In this document: positions 30,094 through 38,987 of the stretch, piece by piece
Position numbering within the stretch: the first letter of the stretch is position 1
How the letters are laid out: each line of letters opens with the position of its first letter
Origin: Lachnospiraceae bacterium UBA5899
GTDB lineage: Bacteria > Bacillota > Clostridia > Lachnospirales > Lachnospiraceae
Length of the DNA stretch: 41,344 nucleotides
Direction: 5' to 3'
NCBI GenBank assembly: GCA_002432425.1
Contig: DJEL01000054.1
Location: forward strand, 1-41,344
The notes under the pieces: generated by a model
The model's database searches: none
What the model was told of the DNA's origin: nothing
The model's input: the letters and a program-made list of their open reading frames with translations, nothing else
Program-made: the position numbers and the translations under genes

Positions 30094-31467
30094 ATGAACA
30101 CACTGGATAAAAAAAGAAGTTCCTTCTCCGGAAAGATAGGTTTTGTACTTTCTGCCGCAGGTGCTTCGGTAGGTCTTGGCAACATCTGGCGTTTCCCTTA
30201 TCTGGCTGCCAAATACGGCGGCGGCATCTTTCTTATTATTTATATTTTACTGGCGCTGACCTTCGGCTACAGTATGATTATTGCGGAAACCTCCATCGGT
30301 CGTATGACCGGAAAAAGTCCCGTCGGCGCTTTTTCTTCCTTCGGAAAATCCCGCTGGCTTTCCTTCGGCGGCTGGTTCAATGCCATTATTCCTATCCTGA
30401 TTGTTCCGTATTACTCCGTTATCGGCGGCTGGGTTATCAAATATCTCGTGGAATATATCAAAGGAAACGGCAGCCGGATGGCTGCGGACGGCTACTTTTC
30501 TTCCTTTATCACGGACGGACTTTCCACGGAAATCTGTTTTATCGTGTTTGCCCTGTTTACCCTCGGCATTATTCACGCCGGTGTGCGGAACGGCATTGAA
30601 CGTGTATCGAAATTCATGATGCCGGTTCTGGTTGTACTTTCCGTGATTATTGCGATTTACTCCGTTTCCCGCCCGGGCGCCTTAAAAGGTGTGGAGTATT
30701 TCCTTATTCCCAATATAAAAAATTTTTCCTGGATGACCGTTGTGGCAGCCATGGGACAGATGTTCTATTCCCTGTCCATTGCCATGGGTATCCTGATTAC
30801 GTTCGGTTCCTATATGAAAAAAGATATTTCCATTGAAGACTCCACCCGGAATGTGGAAGTTTTCGACACGGCGATTGCCATTATGGCAGGTCTTATGATT
30901 ATTCCCGCCGTATTTTCTTTCTCCGGCGGCGACCCGGATACCCTGCAGGCAGGTCCTTCCCTGATGTTCATTACCATTCCCAAGGTATTTGACAGCATGG
31001 GCTTCGGCACCGTTATCGGTATTTTATTCTTTCTTCTGGTGCTCTTTGCAGCCGTTACCAGCTCCATTGCTTTGACGGAAAGCGCCGTTTCCACCTTTGA
31101 GGATGAACTGGGCTGGGGCAGAAAAAAAGCAACCGTTCTGGTCGGCGTGATTATGCTGCTCTTGGGAAGCCTTTCTTCCCTGGGCTACGGACCGCTCGCC
31201 AATGTAAAAATTCTCGGCATGCAGTTTCTGGATTTCTTTGATTTCCTGACCAACTCCGTTATGATGCCCATTGCCGCCATTGCTATCTGTCTGCTGGTTT
31301 CCAAGGTAATCGGTGTCAAGCGCGTGGAAGAAGAAGTGCTGCATGGCGAAAGCTCTTTCCGCAGAAAGAAAGTTTTCTACATCATGATTCAGTACCTCTG
31401 CCCGATTTTCGCGGTGATTATTTTAATCAGTTCCATTGCAAATGCCTTCGGATGGATTTCCATGTAG
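30094..31467 (+). CDS. Sodium-dependent transporter of the NSS (neurotransmitter:sodium symporter) family
   Basis: A 457-residue protein with 11-12 helices. Helix 1 carries the Na+/substrate motif ASVGLGNIWRFPYLAAKYGG (about 26-45), the hallmark of NSS/SNF proteins such as LeuT, MhsT and TnaT. The length and likely 11-helix end fit the shorter bacterial branch (MhsT/Tyt1-like). It would import an amino acid, probably hydrophobic or aromatic, with Na+. The ligand is not defined by sequence. AAAGGAG precedes the start. It is a single-gene unit ended by a bidirectional terminator shared with the nitrogen cluster. Confidence 0.93.
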   Translation: MNTLDKKRSSFSGKIGFVLSAAGASVGLGNIWRFPYLAAKYGGGIFLIIYILLALTFGYSMIIAETSIGRMTGKSPVGAFSSFGKSRWLSFGGWFNAIIPILIVPYYSVIGGWVIKYLVEYIKGNGSRMAADGYFSSFITDGLSTEICFIVFALFTLGIIHAGVRNGIERVSKFMMPVLVVLSVIIAIYSVSRPGALKGVEYFLIPNIKNFSWMTVVAAMGQMFYSLSIAMGILITFGSYMKKDISIEDSTRNVEVFDTAIAIMAGLMIIPAVFSFSGGDPDTLQAGPSLMFITIPKVFDSMGFGTVIGILFFLLVLFAAVTSSIALTESAVSTFEDELGWGRKKATVLVGVIMLLLGSLSSLGYGPLANVKILGMQFLDFFDFLTNSVMMPIAAIAICLLVSKVIGVKRVEEEVLHGESSFRRKKVFYIMIQYLCPIFAVIILISSIANAFGWISM

Positions 31468-31479
31468 GGGGTTCTTATG

Positions 31480-31513
31480 AAAAATGCTCTGACAAAATCG
31501 TCAGAGCGTTTTT
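31480..31513. terminator. Bidirectional terminator between NSS gene and nitrogen operon
   Basis: Stem GCTCTGA/TCAGAGC (31486-31492 and 31501-31507), 8-base loop, with As on the left and five Ts on the right. It ends the plus-strand transporter and the long minus-strand operon. Confidence 0.88.
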
Positions 31514-31545
31514 CATTTCTTCTATATTAAATATAAGACTGCCGT

Positions 31546-32130
31546 TTATGCGTCCAAATCATTTACGGAAATAATAGAACCTGCCTGAAAATATTCAATA
31601 TTATCAAGCGCTGCCTGCGCTACTTCCACAGGACTGTGTGTTCCGCAGGCTTCCTTAAATACATGTACATGATAGTTCCGTTGATGAGCATCCACAGTAG
31701 TATAATGGACACAGATGTCCGTCATTCCGCCGCAAATATAAAGATGCTCTACTTTTAAGCCACGTAATAAAATCTCTAAATCTGTACCGAAAAAAGCACT
31801 GTATCTTCTTTTAGGTATAACATATTCCCCTTCAATCGGAGCGCAGGGTTCCCAAAAAATAGAGTCTTTTTCCAGACAATGAACGCCTTCGGAGCCATCC
31901 AACTCTCTGCCGAAATCTACCAAATCATCTCTGTGAAGTTCTATCACATGAATAATAGGCACATTTCCCAGTTTTCTGAAATAATCCGTTACCTTTTTCG
32001 CATTTTCATGATAGAATTCTTTTCTCTTCTTCTGCTCTTCTGTTCTATACATGTTGGAGAAGTGATCCGGTTCTTTGGTATCCTGAATATCTATTAATAA
32101 TAAAGCGCTGTGTTCTTCAATTTTTAACAT
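31546..32130 (-). CDS. Isochorismatase-fold cysteine hydrolase A
   Basis: A 194-residue cysteine hydrolase. The catalytic triad is visible: Asp14 (LLLIDIQD), Lys107 (VIPKRRYSAF) and Cys140 (GGMTDICVHYT), with the non-proline cis-peptide region just before the cysteine. The family includes nicotinamidases, ureidoacrylate and biuret-type amidohydrolases and N-carbamoyl hydrolases, which release ammonia or carbamate. It is very similar to the adjacent hydrolase B (shared FGRELDG, EGVHCLE, VDAHQ), a tandem duplication. It is the last gene of the operon; GGAGG precedes the start. An amide or carbamoyl substrate is inferred, not shown. Confidence 0.9.
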   Translation of the reverse strand: MLKIEEHSALLLIDIQDTKEPDHFSNMYRTEEQKKRKEFYHENAKKVTDYFRKLGNVPIIHVIELHRDDLVDFGRELDGSEGVHCLEKDSIFWEPCAPIEGEYVIPKRRYSAFFGTDLEILLRGLKVEHLYICGGMTDICVHYTTVDAHQRNYHVHVFKEACGTHSPVEVAQAALDNIEYFQAGSIISVNDLDA

Positions 32131-32134
32131 AATT

Positions 32135-32701
32135 CTATACCTCCGCTTCCAAAATTTCCTGTGTAGTTACATGGGAATCTCTCTGCAAATATTTCATATT
32201 CAACAATGCAAATTCATGTGCCTCTCTGGAAGAACCCGTTACGCAATCTGTCACTACCTTGAAATGGTAATCGTTCTGATGTGCATCAACCGCTGTAAAT
32301 CTGACACACACATCCGTCAGACCACCGATTAAAAATAATGTGGTAATACCTTTGCAGCGAAGAAGCAAATCCAGCTCCGTATAAAGAAATGCACTGTATC
32401 TTCTCTTGTAAAAAGTGTAATCAGACTCTACCGGTGCGGTTAGCGGATTAAACTGCTCATGAACAGTCCCTTCCAGACAATGAACGCCCTCCGTTCCGTC
32501 CAGTTCCCTTCCGAAATCACTCATATCAGCTCTATGCAGTTCCCTTACCTGGATAACCGGGAGATTATGGTCTCTGAAAAAATTAATAATTTTGGGAGCA
32601 TTTTCATAGGTTGTGGAGCCTTCCATTAAAGGAATACCGTCAGTATCTTCTCCCGCCTGTAAATCAATTACCAATAAAGCGCTATGTTCAGGTATTTTCA
32701 T
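32135..32701 (-). CDS. Isochorismatase-fold cysteine hydrolase B
   Basis: A 188-residue paralogue of the next gene, with triad Asp13 (LLVIDLQ), Lys99 (FYKRRYSAF) and Cys132 (GGLTDVCVRFT). Shared FGRELDGTEGVHCLEG suggests a common substrate class, while differing residues after the lysine (LYTELDLLL versus FGTDLEILL) suggest subtly different substrates or a hetero-oligomer. The start at 32701 has AAGGAGAAAAAG; the longer frame to 32743 has none. Four bases separate it from hydrolase A. The aromatic-ring isochorismatase role is unlikely, as no siderophore genes are present. Confidence 0.9.
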   Translation of the reverse strand: MKIPEHSALLVIDLQAGEDTDGIPLMEGSTTYENAPKIINFFRDHNLPVIQVRELHRADMSDFGRELDGTEGVHCLEGTVHEQFNPLTAPVESDYTFYKRRYSAFLYTELDLLLRCKGITTLFLIGGLTDVCVRFTAVDAHQNDYHFKVVTDCVTGSSREAHEFALLNMKYLQRDSHVTTQEILEAEV

Positions 32702-32721
32702 ATCTTTTTCTCCTTTTCTTT

Positions 32722-34089
32722 TTATATCCATGCATCTTCCCAAAATTTCTCCGCTTTGGCTGCAAAGTCTTTATCCGGATTATACATGGGTGGTTTTACA
32801 ACTGTATTGCTTATTCTTACTTTTAATTCTTCTCTGGCTTTGTCAACTATCTCCGGCTGTTCCAGCATATGAATGGCTGCTTTTCCCAATACTCTTTTAG
32901 CTAAAATCATTCCTTTATAGCTTAACTCCATTCCCGCAACCGCAGTGGCTGCCCAATGATGAAGCGGTATGGAAAGCGGAAGTGCCCAGTTAACTCTGCC
33001 CAAAGGAATTCTCCAACTGACATCTCCGTCATCCTGACTATAATCTTCAATACCTTCTTTTATGAGTTTCGGTGTCAGGTCAACCTGTAAATCATTTTTT
33101 TCTTCCCCTGTTATTTCTCCTGCCATTTTCTCTAACAGGATTTTCTCTTCCCCTGTGTAGATATCCGTATCTTCCATTTTCATTTTTTGATACAAAACAT
33201 CCGCAAGTGTATCATTGGGAAGATACCCCCTTGCAGCGGCTATAAATCCCTCTTTCACATGGACATCCTGCATATTTTCCACAGCTGTTGCAGCTTGTCT
33301 TATTTTGTTATACACTGCAATCATTTGTTCATAATCCGCCGCCCTGAGGTTCAGCCATATGCTTGCTTTATCAGTATTAATATTCGGCGCAATTCCGCCG
33401 TTTCTGATTGCATGTTCTATTCGCACACCATTGTTATTGTGCATCTGGAACTTTTGAATAATTTGTACAAAGGACTCTAAGGCATATAACGCATTTCCCT
33501 TTCTTGCAATTCCGGTATGTCCGGCTGTTCCGGTAAAAAGGAATTCTGTACCGAGCGCAGACAATGTCGGTCGTGACATTGCGGCATTCTGGTAGTCCGC
33601 ATGCGAAGTCAGCAGGATATCTATTCCCTCAAAAGCTCCTTGTCCTAAAAGGGCTACTTTTCCATACAGAATTTCTTCTGCCGGACAACCTACAACAGTG
33701 ATTGTGCCGCTCACTTTCCTGCCCGATGCCCTGAGTGCTTCCAGATAGTCCTTCACCATAATTGCCGCTCCGCCGTTTGCGGGTGCAATATGGTTATGCA
33801 GGCAGCCATGCCCGGCTTTTTGTCCAAGCGTACATTGATAAGCAGTCTTATCGTTTGACAATCCCGGAAGAGCATCGTACTCCAGCAAAAAACCGATATT
33901 TGGTTTTCCTTCCCCGTAAACTGCCTTGAAAGCCGTGGGAATGTTGCAGAGATTTTCCTTTACGGAAAATCCATTATTTTTCAGCCAACCGCTCACTAAT
34001 TCTGCTGCCTTATATTCCATAAGCGGAAGCTCCGGATTACTCCAGAGCTTTTCGCTTATTTTACACATTTCCTGTTCCGTTTTACTCAT
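32722..34089 (-). CDS. M20-family metallo-amidohydrolase (AbgB-like)
   Basis: A 455-residue M20 peptidase/amidohydrolase. The metal-binding region is GHGCLHNH (near 93-100), followed by the catalytic Glu pair in VGCPAEEILYGK and a His in LTSHADYQNA. The dimerisation/lid domain lies at about 185-300 (FTGTAGHTGIARKGNALYAL). Closest in style to AbgB, the p-aminobenzoyl-glutamate hydrolase subunit, and to amidohydrolases for N-acyl or N-carbamoyl amino acids. It is encoded between the binding protein and the two cysteine hydrolases, so it probably opens an imported amide before those act. The substrate is unknown. Confidence 0.88.
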   Translation of the reverse strand: MSKTEQEMCKISEKLWSNPELPLMEYKAAELVSGWLKNNGFSVKENLCNIPTAFKAVYGEGKPNIGFLLEYDALPGLSNDKTAYQCTLGQKAGHGCLHNHIAPANGGAAIMVKDYLEALRASGRKVSGTITVVGCPAEEILYGKVALLGQGAFEGIDILLTSHADYQNAAMSRPTLSALGTEFLFTGTAGHTGIARKGNALYALESFVQIIQKFQMHNNNGVRIEHAIRNGGIAPNINTDKASIWLNLRAADYEQMIAVYNKIRQAATAVENMQDVHVKEGFIAAARGYLPNDTLADVLYQKMKMEDTDIYTGEEKILLEKMAGEITGEEKNDLQVDLTPKLIKEGIEDYSQDDGDVSWRIPLGRVNWALPLSIPLHHWAATAVAGMELSYKGMILAKRVLGKAAIHMLEQPEIVDKAREELKVRISNTVVKPPMYNPDKDFAAKAEKFWEDAWI

Positions 34090-34091
34090 CT

Positions 34092-35165
34092 TTATTCCTT
34101 TACCAAAAAGTCTGAATCAACCAGAGCCTTAAAGTCTATATTCGGGTCCATTTCACCGATAGATACATAGAAATCCTGAATATCTGCAAGGGAATCATAC
34201 AGCCAGCCGTTTTCTGCCATGGCTTCCACATTATCTTTCATGGTATACAGATATACCGTAGAGCACATATCTACAACCTCTTCCGGAGTTGCTCCGAATG
34301 TATCCGCTGTCAATTCCGCAGCTTCGCTTAAATCGGTGTTGCAGTACTCTGTAGCAGCCTCAATACATTTCAGTGTATTGTATAACCACTCCGGTTTTTC
34401 TTCTGCCACCTCTGCCGATACAATACATACATCGTAAATACATCTGTCCAAATCCTTTGTGGAAATCAACAAATTCGCCCCGGTCTCATTTACAGCCTGC
34501 GTCAGATAGGGGTCAAAAGTTGTTGCGGCATCAAGACTTCCGGCTATAAATGCAGAACCACCTTTTCCGGGTCCCATATCTACAAATTCAACATCATCAA
34601 TGCTCATACCTGCTGTAGCAAGTGCTCTTGCCAGCATGTAATGTGTTACATTTCCGTACTGAGCGGATACCTTTTTTCCTTTTAAGTCTTCCAGCGTCTT
34701 AATTTCTGCTTTGGCAACCAGACCGTCTGCTCCGGTGGACTCATTGTGCAGGTATACAATTCTCGGTAAAGTACTGGGGTCCGCTCCTTCTTCAACAAGT
34801 GCATTAATAGCTGTCATATATCCCTGAACCGTATTAAATGCAATATCAACATCTCCTGTCATAATACCCATAACCGGGGAAACATCTCCCATGGCATTTA
34901 TTTTCAAATCAATACCATATTCCGTATCCATATCCGCAGCTTCTATCACATATACACCAATACCGCCGATAAAAGGGGAATATGCTGTTCGGACTGTTGT
35001 AATCTCTTGCGGAGCATCTGTTGTTTTCTCTTCCGCAGCAGTACTTTCACTGGTGGGAGAAGCTGTTCCCGCTGTTTTTTCTGCCTTTTCTCCACATGCT
35101 GTCGTTGTTAAAGCAACGGCTGTGACCATAATAAGCGCCATAATTTTTTTCATTCGTTCTCTCAT
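34092..35165 (-). CDS. ABC transporter substrate-binding lipoprotein, NMT1/SsuA-like
   Basis: A 357-residue lipoprotein. The signal peptide ends at TTTAC-G (lipobox) after a basic start. A Thr/Ser/Glu-rich linker (about 25-50) leads to the NMT1/TauA/SsuA-type domain: AYSPFIGGIGVYVIEAADMD, GDVDIAFNTVQGYM, GKKVSAQYGNVTHYMLARAL. This family binds nitrate, sulfonates, taurine, pyrimidine precursors and ureides. The ATG at 35165 has AAGGAGGAG. Here it is far downstream of the permease and ATPase in the same operon, after a MATE gene. The ligand is probably a small nitrogen compound; the exact one is not known. Confidence 0.9.
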   Translation of the reverse strand: MRERMKKIMALIMVTAVALTTTACGEKAEKTAGTASPTSESTAAEEKTTDAPQEITTVRTAYSPFIGGIGVYVIEAADMDTEYGIDLKINAMGDVSPVMGIMTGDVDIAFNTVQGYMTAINALVEEGADPSTLPRIVYLHNESTGADGLVAKAEIKTLEDLKGKKVSAQYGNVTHYMLARALATAGMSIDDVEFVDMGPGKGGSAFIAGSLDAATTFDPYLTQAVNETGANLLISTKDLDRCIYDVCIVSAEVAEEKPEWLYNTLKCIEAATEYCNTDLSEAAELTADTFGATPEEVVDMCSTVYLYTMKDNVEAMAENGWLYDSLADIQDFYVSIGEMDPNIDFKALVDSDFLVKE

Positions 35166-35241
35166 ACTTTTCTCCTCCTTAAATATGATATGACTGTTGT
35201 TTCTATATAAAATGCTCTGCATCTTATACCACAATAAAAAC

Positions 35242-36585
35242 TCATGTTAATTTTTTAATCCATTTCCCACTCTTTACGCGTAATGCACAAAGAATGGTTT
35301 TTGCAATGTCATCCAGGACAATACAAAGATATACAATTTCTATTCTCATTCCCAAAAAGAACCCTGTTATATAGGCAAACGGCAGACCGACAAGCCATAC
35401 CGTAGCATTGTCAATCAGCATACAGGTTTTGGTATCTCCACCGGCTCTCAGTGTTGCTGTTATATGCAGCCAGGCATATCCTCTGAGGGGCATCATGACT
35501 GCCATATACCGAAGCATCATGATTGCGGTTTCCCTGACCCTGTTGGAAACATTGTAAAAACTTAGTATCTGTTCCGCTGCACCATACATTCCGATGCCGA
35601 TAATCAAGCCAGCAATAACATTATAAAAAGCCATTTTTTTTGCAGCACGGACAGCATTTTCATTTTTACCTTCTCCCAGATATCTTCCCAAAATAATGGC
35701 TCCTGCCTGTCCGCCCCCCTTAAAGAAGCAACAAAGCAACTGTTCCACAACTTTAGCAATATTGACGGCCGCGCCATACTCATATCCCATTTGGTAATAT
35801 ACAATGCTATAGAGCGATGTACCTATGCTCCAGATAGTTTCACTTAAAGAAACCGGAAGTGCGATAAGTGCAAATTGTTTTGCAAAGGACTTCGTCACTC
35901 GCTTCAAATCTGATAAACGCGGCGCATATTCTCTATGCTTTCTGTACAGGCATATGAACAATATGACTGCTTCCACAATCCGTGCTCCAAGGGTTCCTAT
36001 CGCGGCTCCCACAACACCCATAGCCGGAAATCCCAGATGTCCGAAAATCAGTATGTAGTTCAAGACGATATTGATTAGAATTGCCACTATAGTGGTGTAA
36101 AGCGGAATGTATACTTTTCCGATATTCTTAAGCACCATATTGCAAACCTGGCTGAATCCTGCCGCCAGATAACTGATGGCAACTACCCTGAAATATCCGG
36201 CAGCGCATACAATTAATGGTTCCTCATTAGAGAAAAAAACCAGTAAAAACCGTGGAAAACAAATTCCTGCAATCATAAATATTGCTGAGACGCCGTATAT
36301 CACCCCGCTGGCAAGTGCCGCACACATCCGCATACCTTCCACATCATGTTTCCCATAAAACTGTGACAGGAAAATAGTCGCTCCGCTAATCATTCCTACT
36401 ATCATTAATGTGAGAATAAAGTAAATCTGATTAACCAACCCTATTGCGGACAATTCCAAATCACCAATCTGCCCAATCATTAAGGTATCTACCGTATTAA
36501 CCAGGCTGGTAATCATGCTCTGCAGACCCAATGGCAATGTCATCAGCAAATATGGTATAAGCAGGCTGTCCTTTTTCTGATGCAT
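35242..36585 (-). CDS. MATE-family efflux transporter
   Basis: A 447-residue protein with twelve likely helices. The N-terminal half carries LPLGLQSMITSLVNTVDTLM and IGQIGDLELSAIGLVNQIYF, typical of the MATE/NorM-DinF superfamily. It exports organic cations or other small molecules in exchange for Na+ or H+. The start is ATG at 36585 with ATGGAG upstream; a GTG nine bases earlier is an alternative. It is inserted in the middle of the importer genes. It may export a toxic or surplus product of the pathway, such as a cationic nitrogen by-product; this is inference. Confidence 0.9.
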   Translation of the reverse strand: MHQKKDSLLIPYLLMTLPLGLQSMITSLVNTVDTLMIGQIGDLELSAIGLVNQIYFILTLMIVGMISGATIFLSQFYGKHDVEGMRMCAALASGVIYGVSAIFMIAGICFPRFLLVFFSNEEPLIVCAAGYFRVVAISYLAAGFSQVCNMVLKNIGKVYIPLYTTIVAILINIVLNYILIFGHLGFPAMGVVGAAIGTLGARIVEAVILFICLYRKHREYAPRLSDLKRVTKSFAKQFALIALPVSLSETIWSIGTSLYSIVYYQMGYEYGAAVNIAKVVEQLLCCFFKGGGQAGAIILGRYLGEGKNENAVRAAKKMAFYNVIAGLIIGIGMYGAAEQILSFYNVSNRVRETAIMMLRYMAVMMPLRGYAWLHITATLRAGGDTKTCMLIDNATVWLVGLPFAYITGFFLGMRIEIVYLCIVLDDIAKTILCALRVKSGKWIKKLT

Positions 36586-36600
36586 TACGAACACTCCATT

Positions 36601-37434
36601 CTATGACTCTGCAAAATCCTTGGTATGCAGCATACCATGTATTTTTTTCCTTAATGCAATAAACTCCGGTGTGTCCTTCAAATCCAGTGTTCTGTGATAA
36701 GGAAGATATATCGGTACATCCGTAATAATCTGTCCGGGTCTTGCACTCATAACATATACACGCTGTGCAAGAAAAACGGCTTCTTCAATATCATGAGTAA
36801 TAAAGATAACCGTATGCTTTTCCTTTTCCCAAAGTTCTCTTAACTGTAACTGCATATTTGCCTTGGTATCCGGATCCAGTGCTCCAAACGGCTCATCCAT
36901 GAGGATAACCTGTGGATTATTGGCAAGCGCCCTTGCTATGGCAACACGCTGCTTCATACCGCCTGAAAGCTGATTGGGGTATGAATTCCGGAACTCCGTC
37001 AGTCCCACCATATCCAGGTATTTATCTACAACCGCATCCGCCTCAGGCTTCGGCATCTTCTTCAAATCTAATCCAAACCGGATATTTTTCTCTACCGTTT
37101 TCCAGGGAAATAAGGTGTATGCCTGAAATACCATTCCCCGTTCTGCTCCCGGACCATCCAGTTTTTTATCATCCAGAATAATATCCCCGCTTGTTGCATC
37201 ATCCAGTCCTGCCAGAATACGAAGTAAAGTAGATTTTCCGCAGCCGGAAGGACCGACAATACAAATAAATTCGTTATCCAGAATTTCTAAATTGATATCC
37301 TTCAGCGCATATGTTTCCTGTTTCTTGGACTTATATATTTTGTTTATGTTTCTACAACAAATTTTGCTGCTTGCTACTGTTGCCGAAACCCCAACACCAG
37401 TGTAATTTTCTGTCGCTGTTTTCTTTCGTTTCAT
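36601..37434 (-). CDS. ABC transporter ATP-binding protein, SsuB/TauB-like
   Basis: A 277-residue ATPase. Walker A is GPSGCGKST, signature LSGGMKQRVAIARAL, Walker B VILMDEPFGALDP and the switch His in FITHDIEEAV. It belongs to the nitrate/sulfonate/taurine importer group. The N-terminal 20 residues (KRKKTATENYTG) are an extra basic tail. AGAGGTG precedes the start and it follows the permease by nine bases. It energises uptake with the permease at 37444 and the lipoprotein at 34092. PII proteins upstream may control the complex, as they do for nitrate transporters in cyanobacteria. Confidence 0.95.
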   Translation of the reverse strand: MKRKKTATENYTGVGVSATVASSKICCRNINKIYKSKKQETYALKDINLEILDNEFICIVGPSGCGKSTLLRILAGLDDATSGDIILDDKKLDGPGAERGMVFQAYTLFPWKTVEKNIRFGLDLKKMPKPEADAVVDKYLDMVGLTEFRNSYPNQLSGGMKQRVAIARALANNPQVILMDEPFGALDPDTKANMQLQLRELWEKEKHTVIFITHDIEEAVFLAQRVYVMSARPGQIITDVPIYLPYHRTLDLKDTPEFIALRKKIHGMLHTKDFAES

Positions 37435-37443
37435 AGCACACCT

Positions 37444-38232
37444 CTATTCTTCCGCTGCCCATTGGAATAACAAATGATTTGTTACAGCAAAAATTTTATC
37501 AATCAGTAATCCTAAGATACCGATTGTGAAAATACCCATGAAAATGACATATGTCTTCATGAAGCGTTCCGCAATCATAATGGAATAGCCCAGTCCGGAA
37601 CTGGAAGCCAGCATTTCTGCCATAACCAGGTAGGTCCAAGCCCAGCTCATTACAGTTCTGAGACTGTCCATAATCTGGGGCATCATGGCGGGAATAATAA
37701 CCTTCATTAAAACCTGTCCCTGACTTGCACCTAATGTATAAGCGGAATGGATTAAATCCGTCTGGACACCTTTGGCTATATCACTAATCATGGTTATGAG
37801 GGAAAATACGGCTCCCACAACGATGATTGTGATTTTGGCGGTTTCCCCTACACCTGTCCATACCATGATAAGCGGAATCAACGCCGAAACCGGTAAGTAT
37901 CTCATAAATCCGATTAAAGGTCTTACAACTGCTGCCACAATTCTATATGTACCTGCCAGAATTCCTATCGGCACACCTATCACTATCGAAATCAGAAATC
38001 CCATAAATACCCGGTAGCAGCTTATACCGATATCTGCCCAGATGGATTTATCCACCAATCCCTTCCATAAGGCTCCAAAGGTTGCCTGCGGTGTCGGGAG
38101 AAAAATCTGGCTGATATTCGTATAATTACTTCCTATAAACCAAGCCAAAATCAATAACGAAAAAGTTATCGCACTAATAAGTGTGCTGAGTCGTTTGGGT
38201 ATTTCCTTTCTAATCTGAAATAAATTTTTCAT
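37444..38232 (-). CDS. ABC transporter permease, SsuC/TauC-like
   Basis: A 262-residue protein with six likely helices and the EAA-type loop DLIHSAYTLGASQGQVLMKV (near 170-190) used to dock the ATPase. It fits the nitrate/sulfonate/taurine permease group. GGAGGAAGAG precedes the start. It follows the third PII gene by 18 bases, directly linking transport to nitrogen sensing. It acts with the ATPase at 36601 and lipoprotein at 34092. Confidence 0.94.
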   Translation of the reverse strand: MKNLFQIRKEIPKRLSTLISAITFSLLILAWFIGSNYTNISQIFLPTPQATFGALWKGLVDKSIWADIGISCYRVFMGFLISIVIGVPIGILAGTYRIVAAVVRPLIGFMRYLPVSALIPLIMVWTGVGETAKITIIVVGAVFSLITMISDIAKGVQTDLIHSAYTLGASQGQVLMKVIIPAMMPQIMDSLRTVMSWAWTYLVMAEMLASSSGLGYSIMIAERFMKTYVIFMGIFTIGILGLLIDKIFAVTNHLLFQWAAEE

Positions 38233-38250
38233 AAGCTCTTCCTCCGCCTC

Positions 38251-38577
38251 TTACTCTTTTATTTCTCCTGAGCTAATGGTTACTTCCTTTAATACCGGAA
38301 TTGTAAAAATTTTTCCGTCACCAAAAGCGCCTGTCTTGCCGGTCCTGCATACGGAAGAAATAATTGCTTTTACTTCTGCCTCTTTTTCATCTTCCACAGC
38401 AATCATCAGCATAACCTTGGGTATCTCATCATAATAAACATCACTTACCTTAAGCCCTCTTTGTTTTCCTCTTCCCAATGCTGATTTGAAAGTAGCTCCA
38501 TAGATTTTTTTATCGACAAGTGCCTTCAGGACATCCTTCTCATTCTGAGGTCTGATATAAGCTTTTATCATCTTCAT
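38251..38577 (-). CDS. PII-family signal protein 3 (NifI-type)
   Basis: A 108-residue PII protein. The T-loop starts GRGKQRGLKVSDVYYDEIPK, the NifI1 version, not GlnB/GlnK (GRQKG and a uridylylated Tyr51). The C-terminal signature is FGDGKIFTIPVLKEVTIS. PII trimers bind ATP, ADP and 2-oxoglutarate and relay nitrogen status. The segment CRTGKTGAFGDGK has three extra residues relative to the first paralogue. It is the third of three tandem PII genes and immediately precedes the permease. The partner is probably the transporter, or an enzyme in the operon. Confidence 0.92.
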   Translation of the reverse strand: MKMIKAYIRPQNEKDVLKALVDKKIYGATFKSALGRGKQRGLKVSDVYYDEIPKVMLMIAVEDEKEAEVKAIISSVCRTGKTGAFGDGKIFTIPVLKEVTISSGEIKE

Positions 38578-38621
38578 AATTTTTACCTCTTTCCCTTTAA
38601 CCGTATACTTTCGTAATTTAC

Positions 38622-38975
38622 TTACATAATGGATTCATCACCGGTTTCTCCGGTACGAATTCTTTGTCCGCTTTCTACCGGAATAATAAAAATCTTTCCG
38701 TCTCCGGAATGGTTCTTGCTGTTCACCTGTGTAATAATCTCAATCAGTTCATCTACCTGTTCATCCCTGACGCAGATTTCTATGATTTTCTTGGCTACCA
38801 TCTGATGATAGTCACTGTCTACCACGTCTTCGTCTTCCGCTGTCACAAAATCCACTCTCTGCTTTCCTCTTCCGGTACCGCTCATGCTCGTCATGGAAAA
38901 AAAGCCGTTATCAATCAGTACTTTACTTGTTTCGTAATACATATCCGGTCTGATTACAATCATTGCCAGTTTCAT
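38622..38975 (-). CDS. PII-family signal protein 2 (NifI2-like)
   Basis: A 117-residue PII protein with a longer T-loop (GRGKQRVDFVTAEDEDVVDS, then DYHQMVAKKIIEIC), as in NifI2 proteins, and the C-terminal signature SGDGKIFIIPVESGQRIRTG. In methanogens NifI1 and NifI2 form a mixed complex that inhibits nitrogenase when 2-oxoglutarate is low. Here no nif structural gene is present. The acidic T-loop implies a different partner. GGGAGGAAAAG precedes the start. Together with the flanking NifI1-like proteins, a hetero-oligomeric PII sensor is plausible. Confidence 0.9.
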   Translation of the reverse strand: MKLAMIVIRPDMYYETSKVLIDNGFFSMTSMSGTGRGKQRVDFVTAEDEDVVDSDYHQMVAKKIIEICVRDEQVDELIEIITQVNSKNHSGDGKIFIIPVESGQRIRTGETGDESIM

Positions 38976-38987
38976 ATCTTTTCCTCC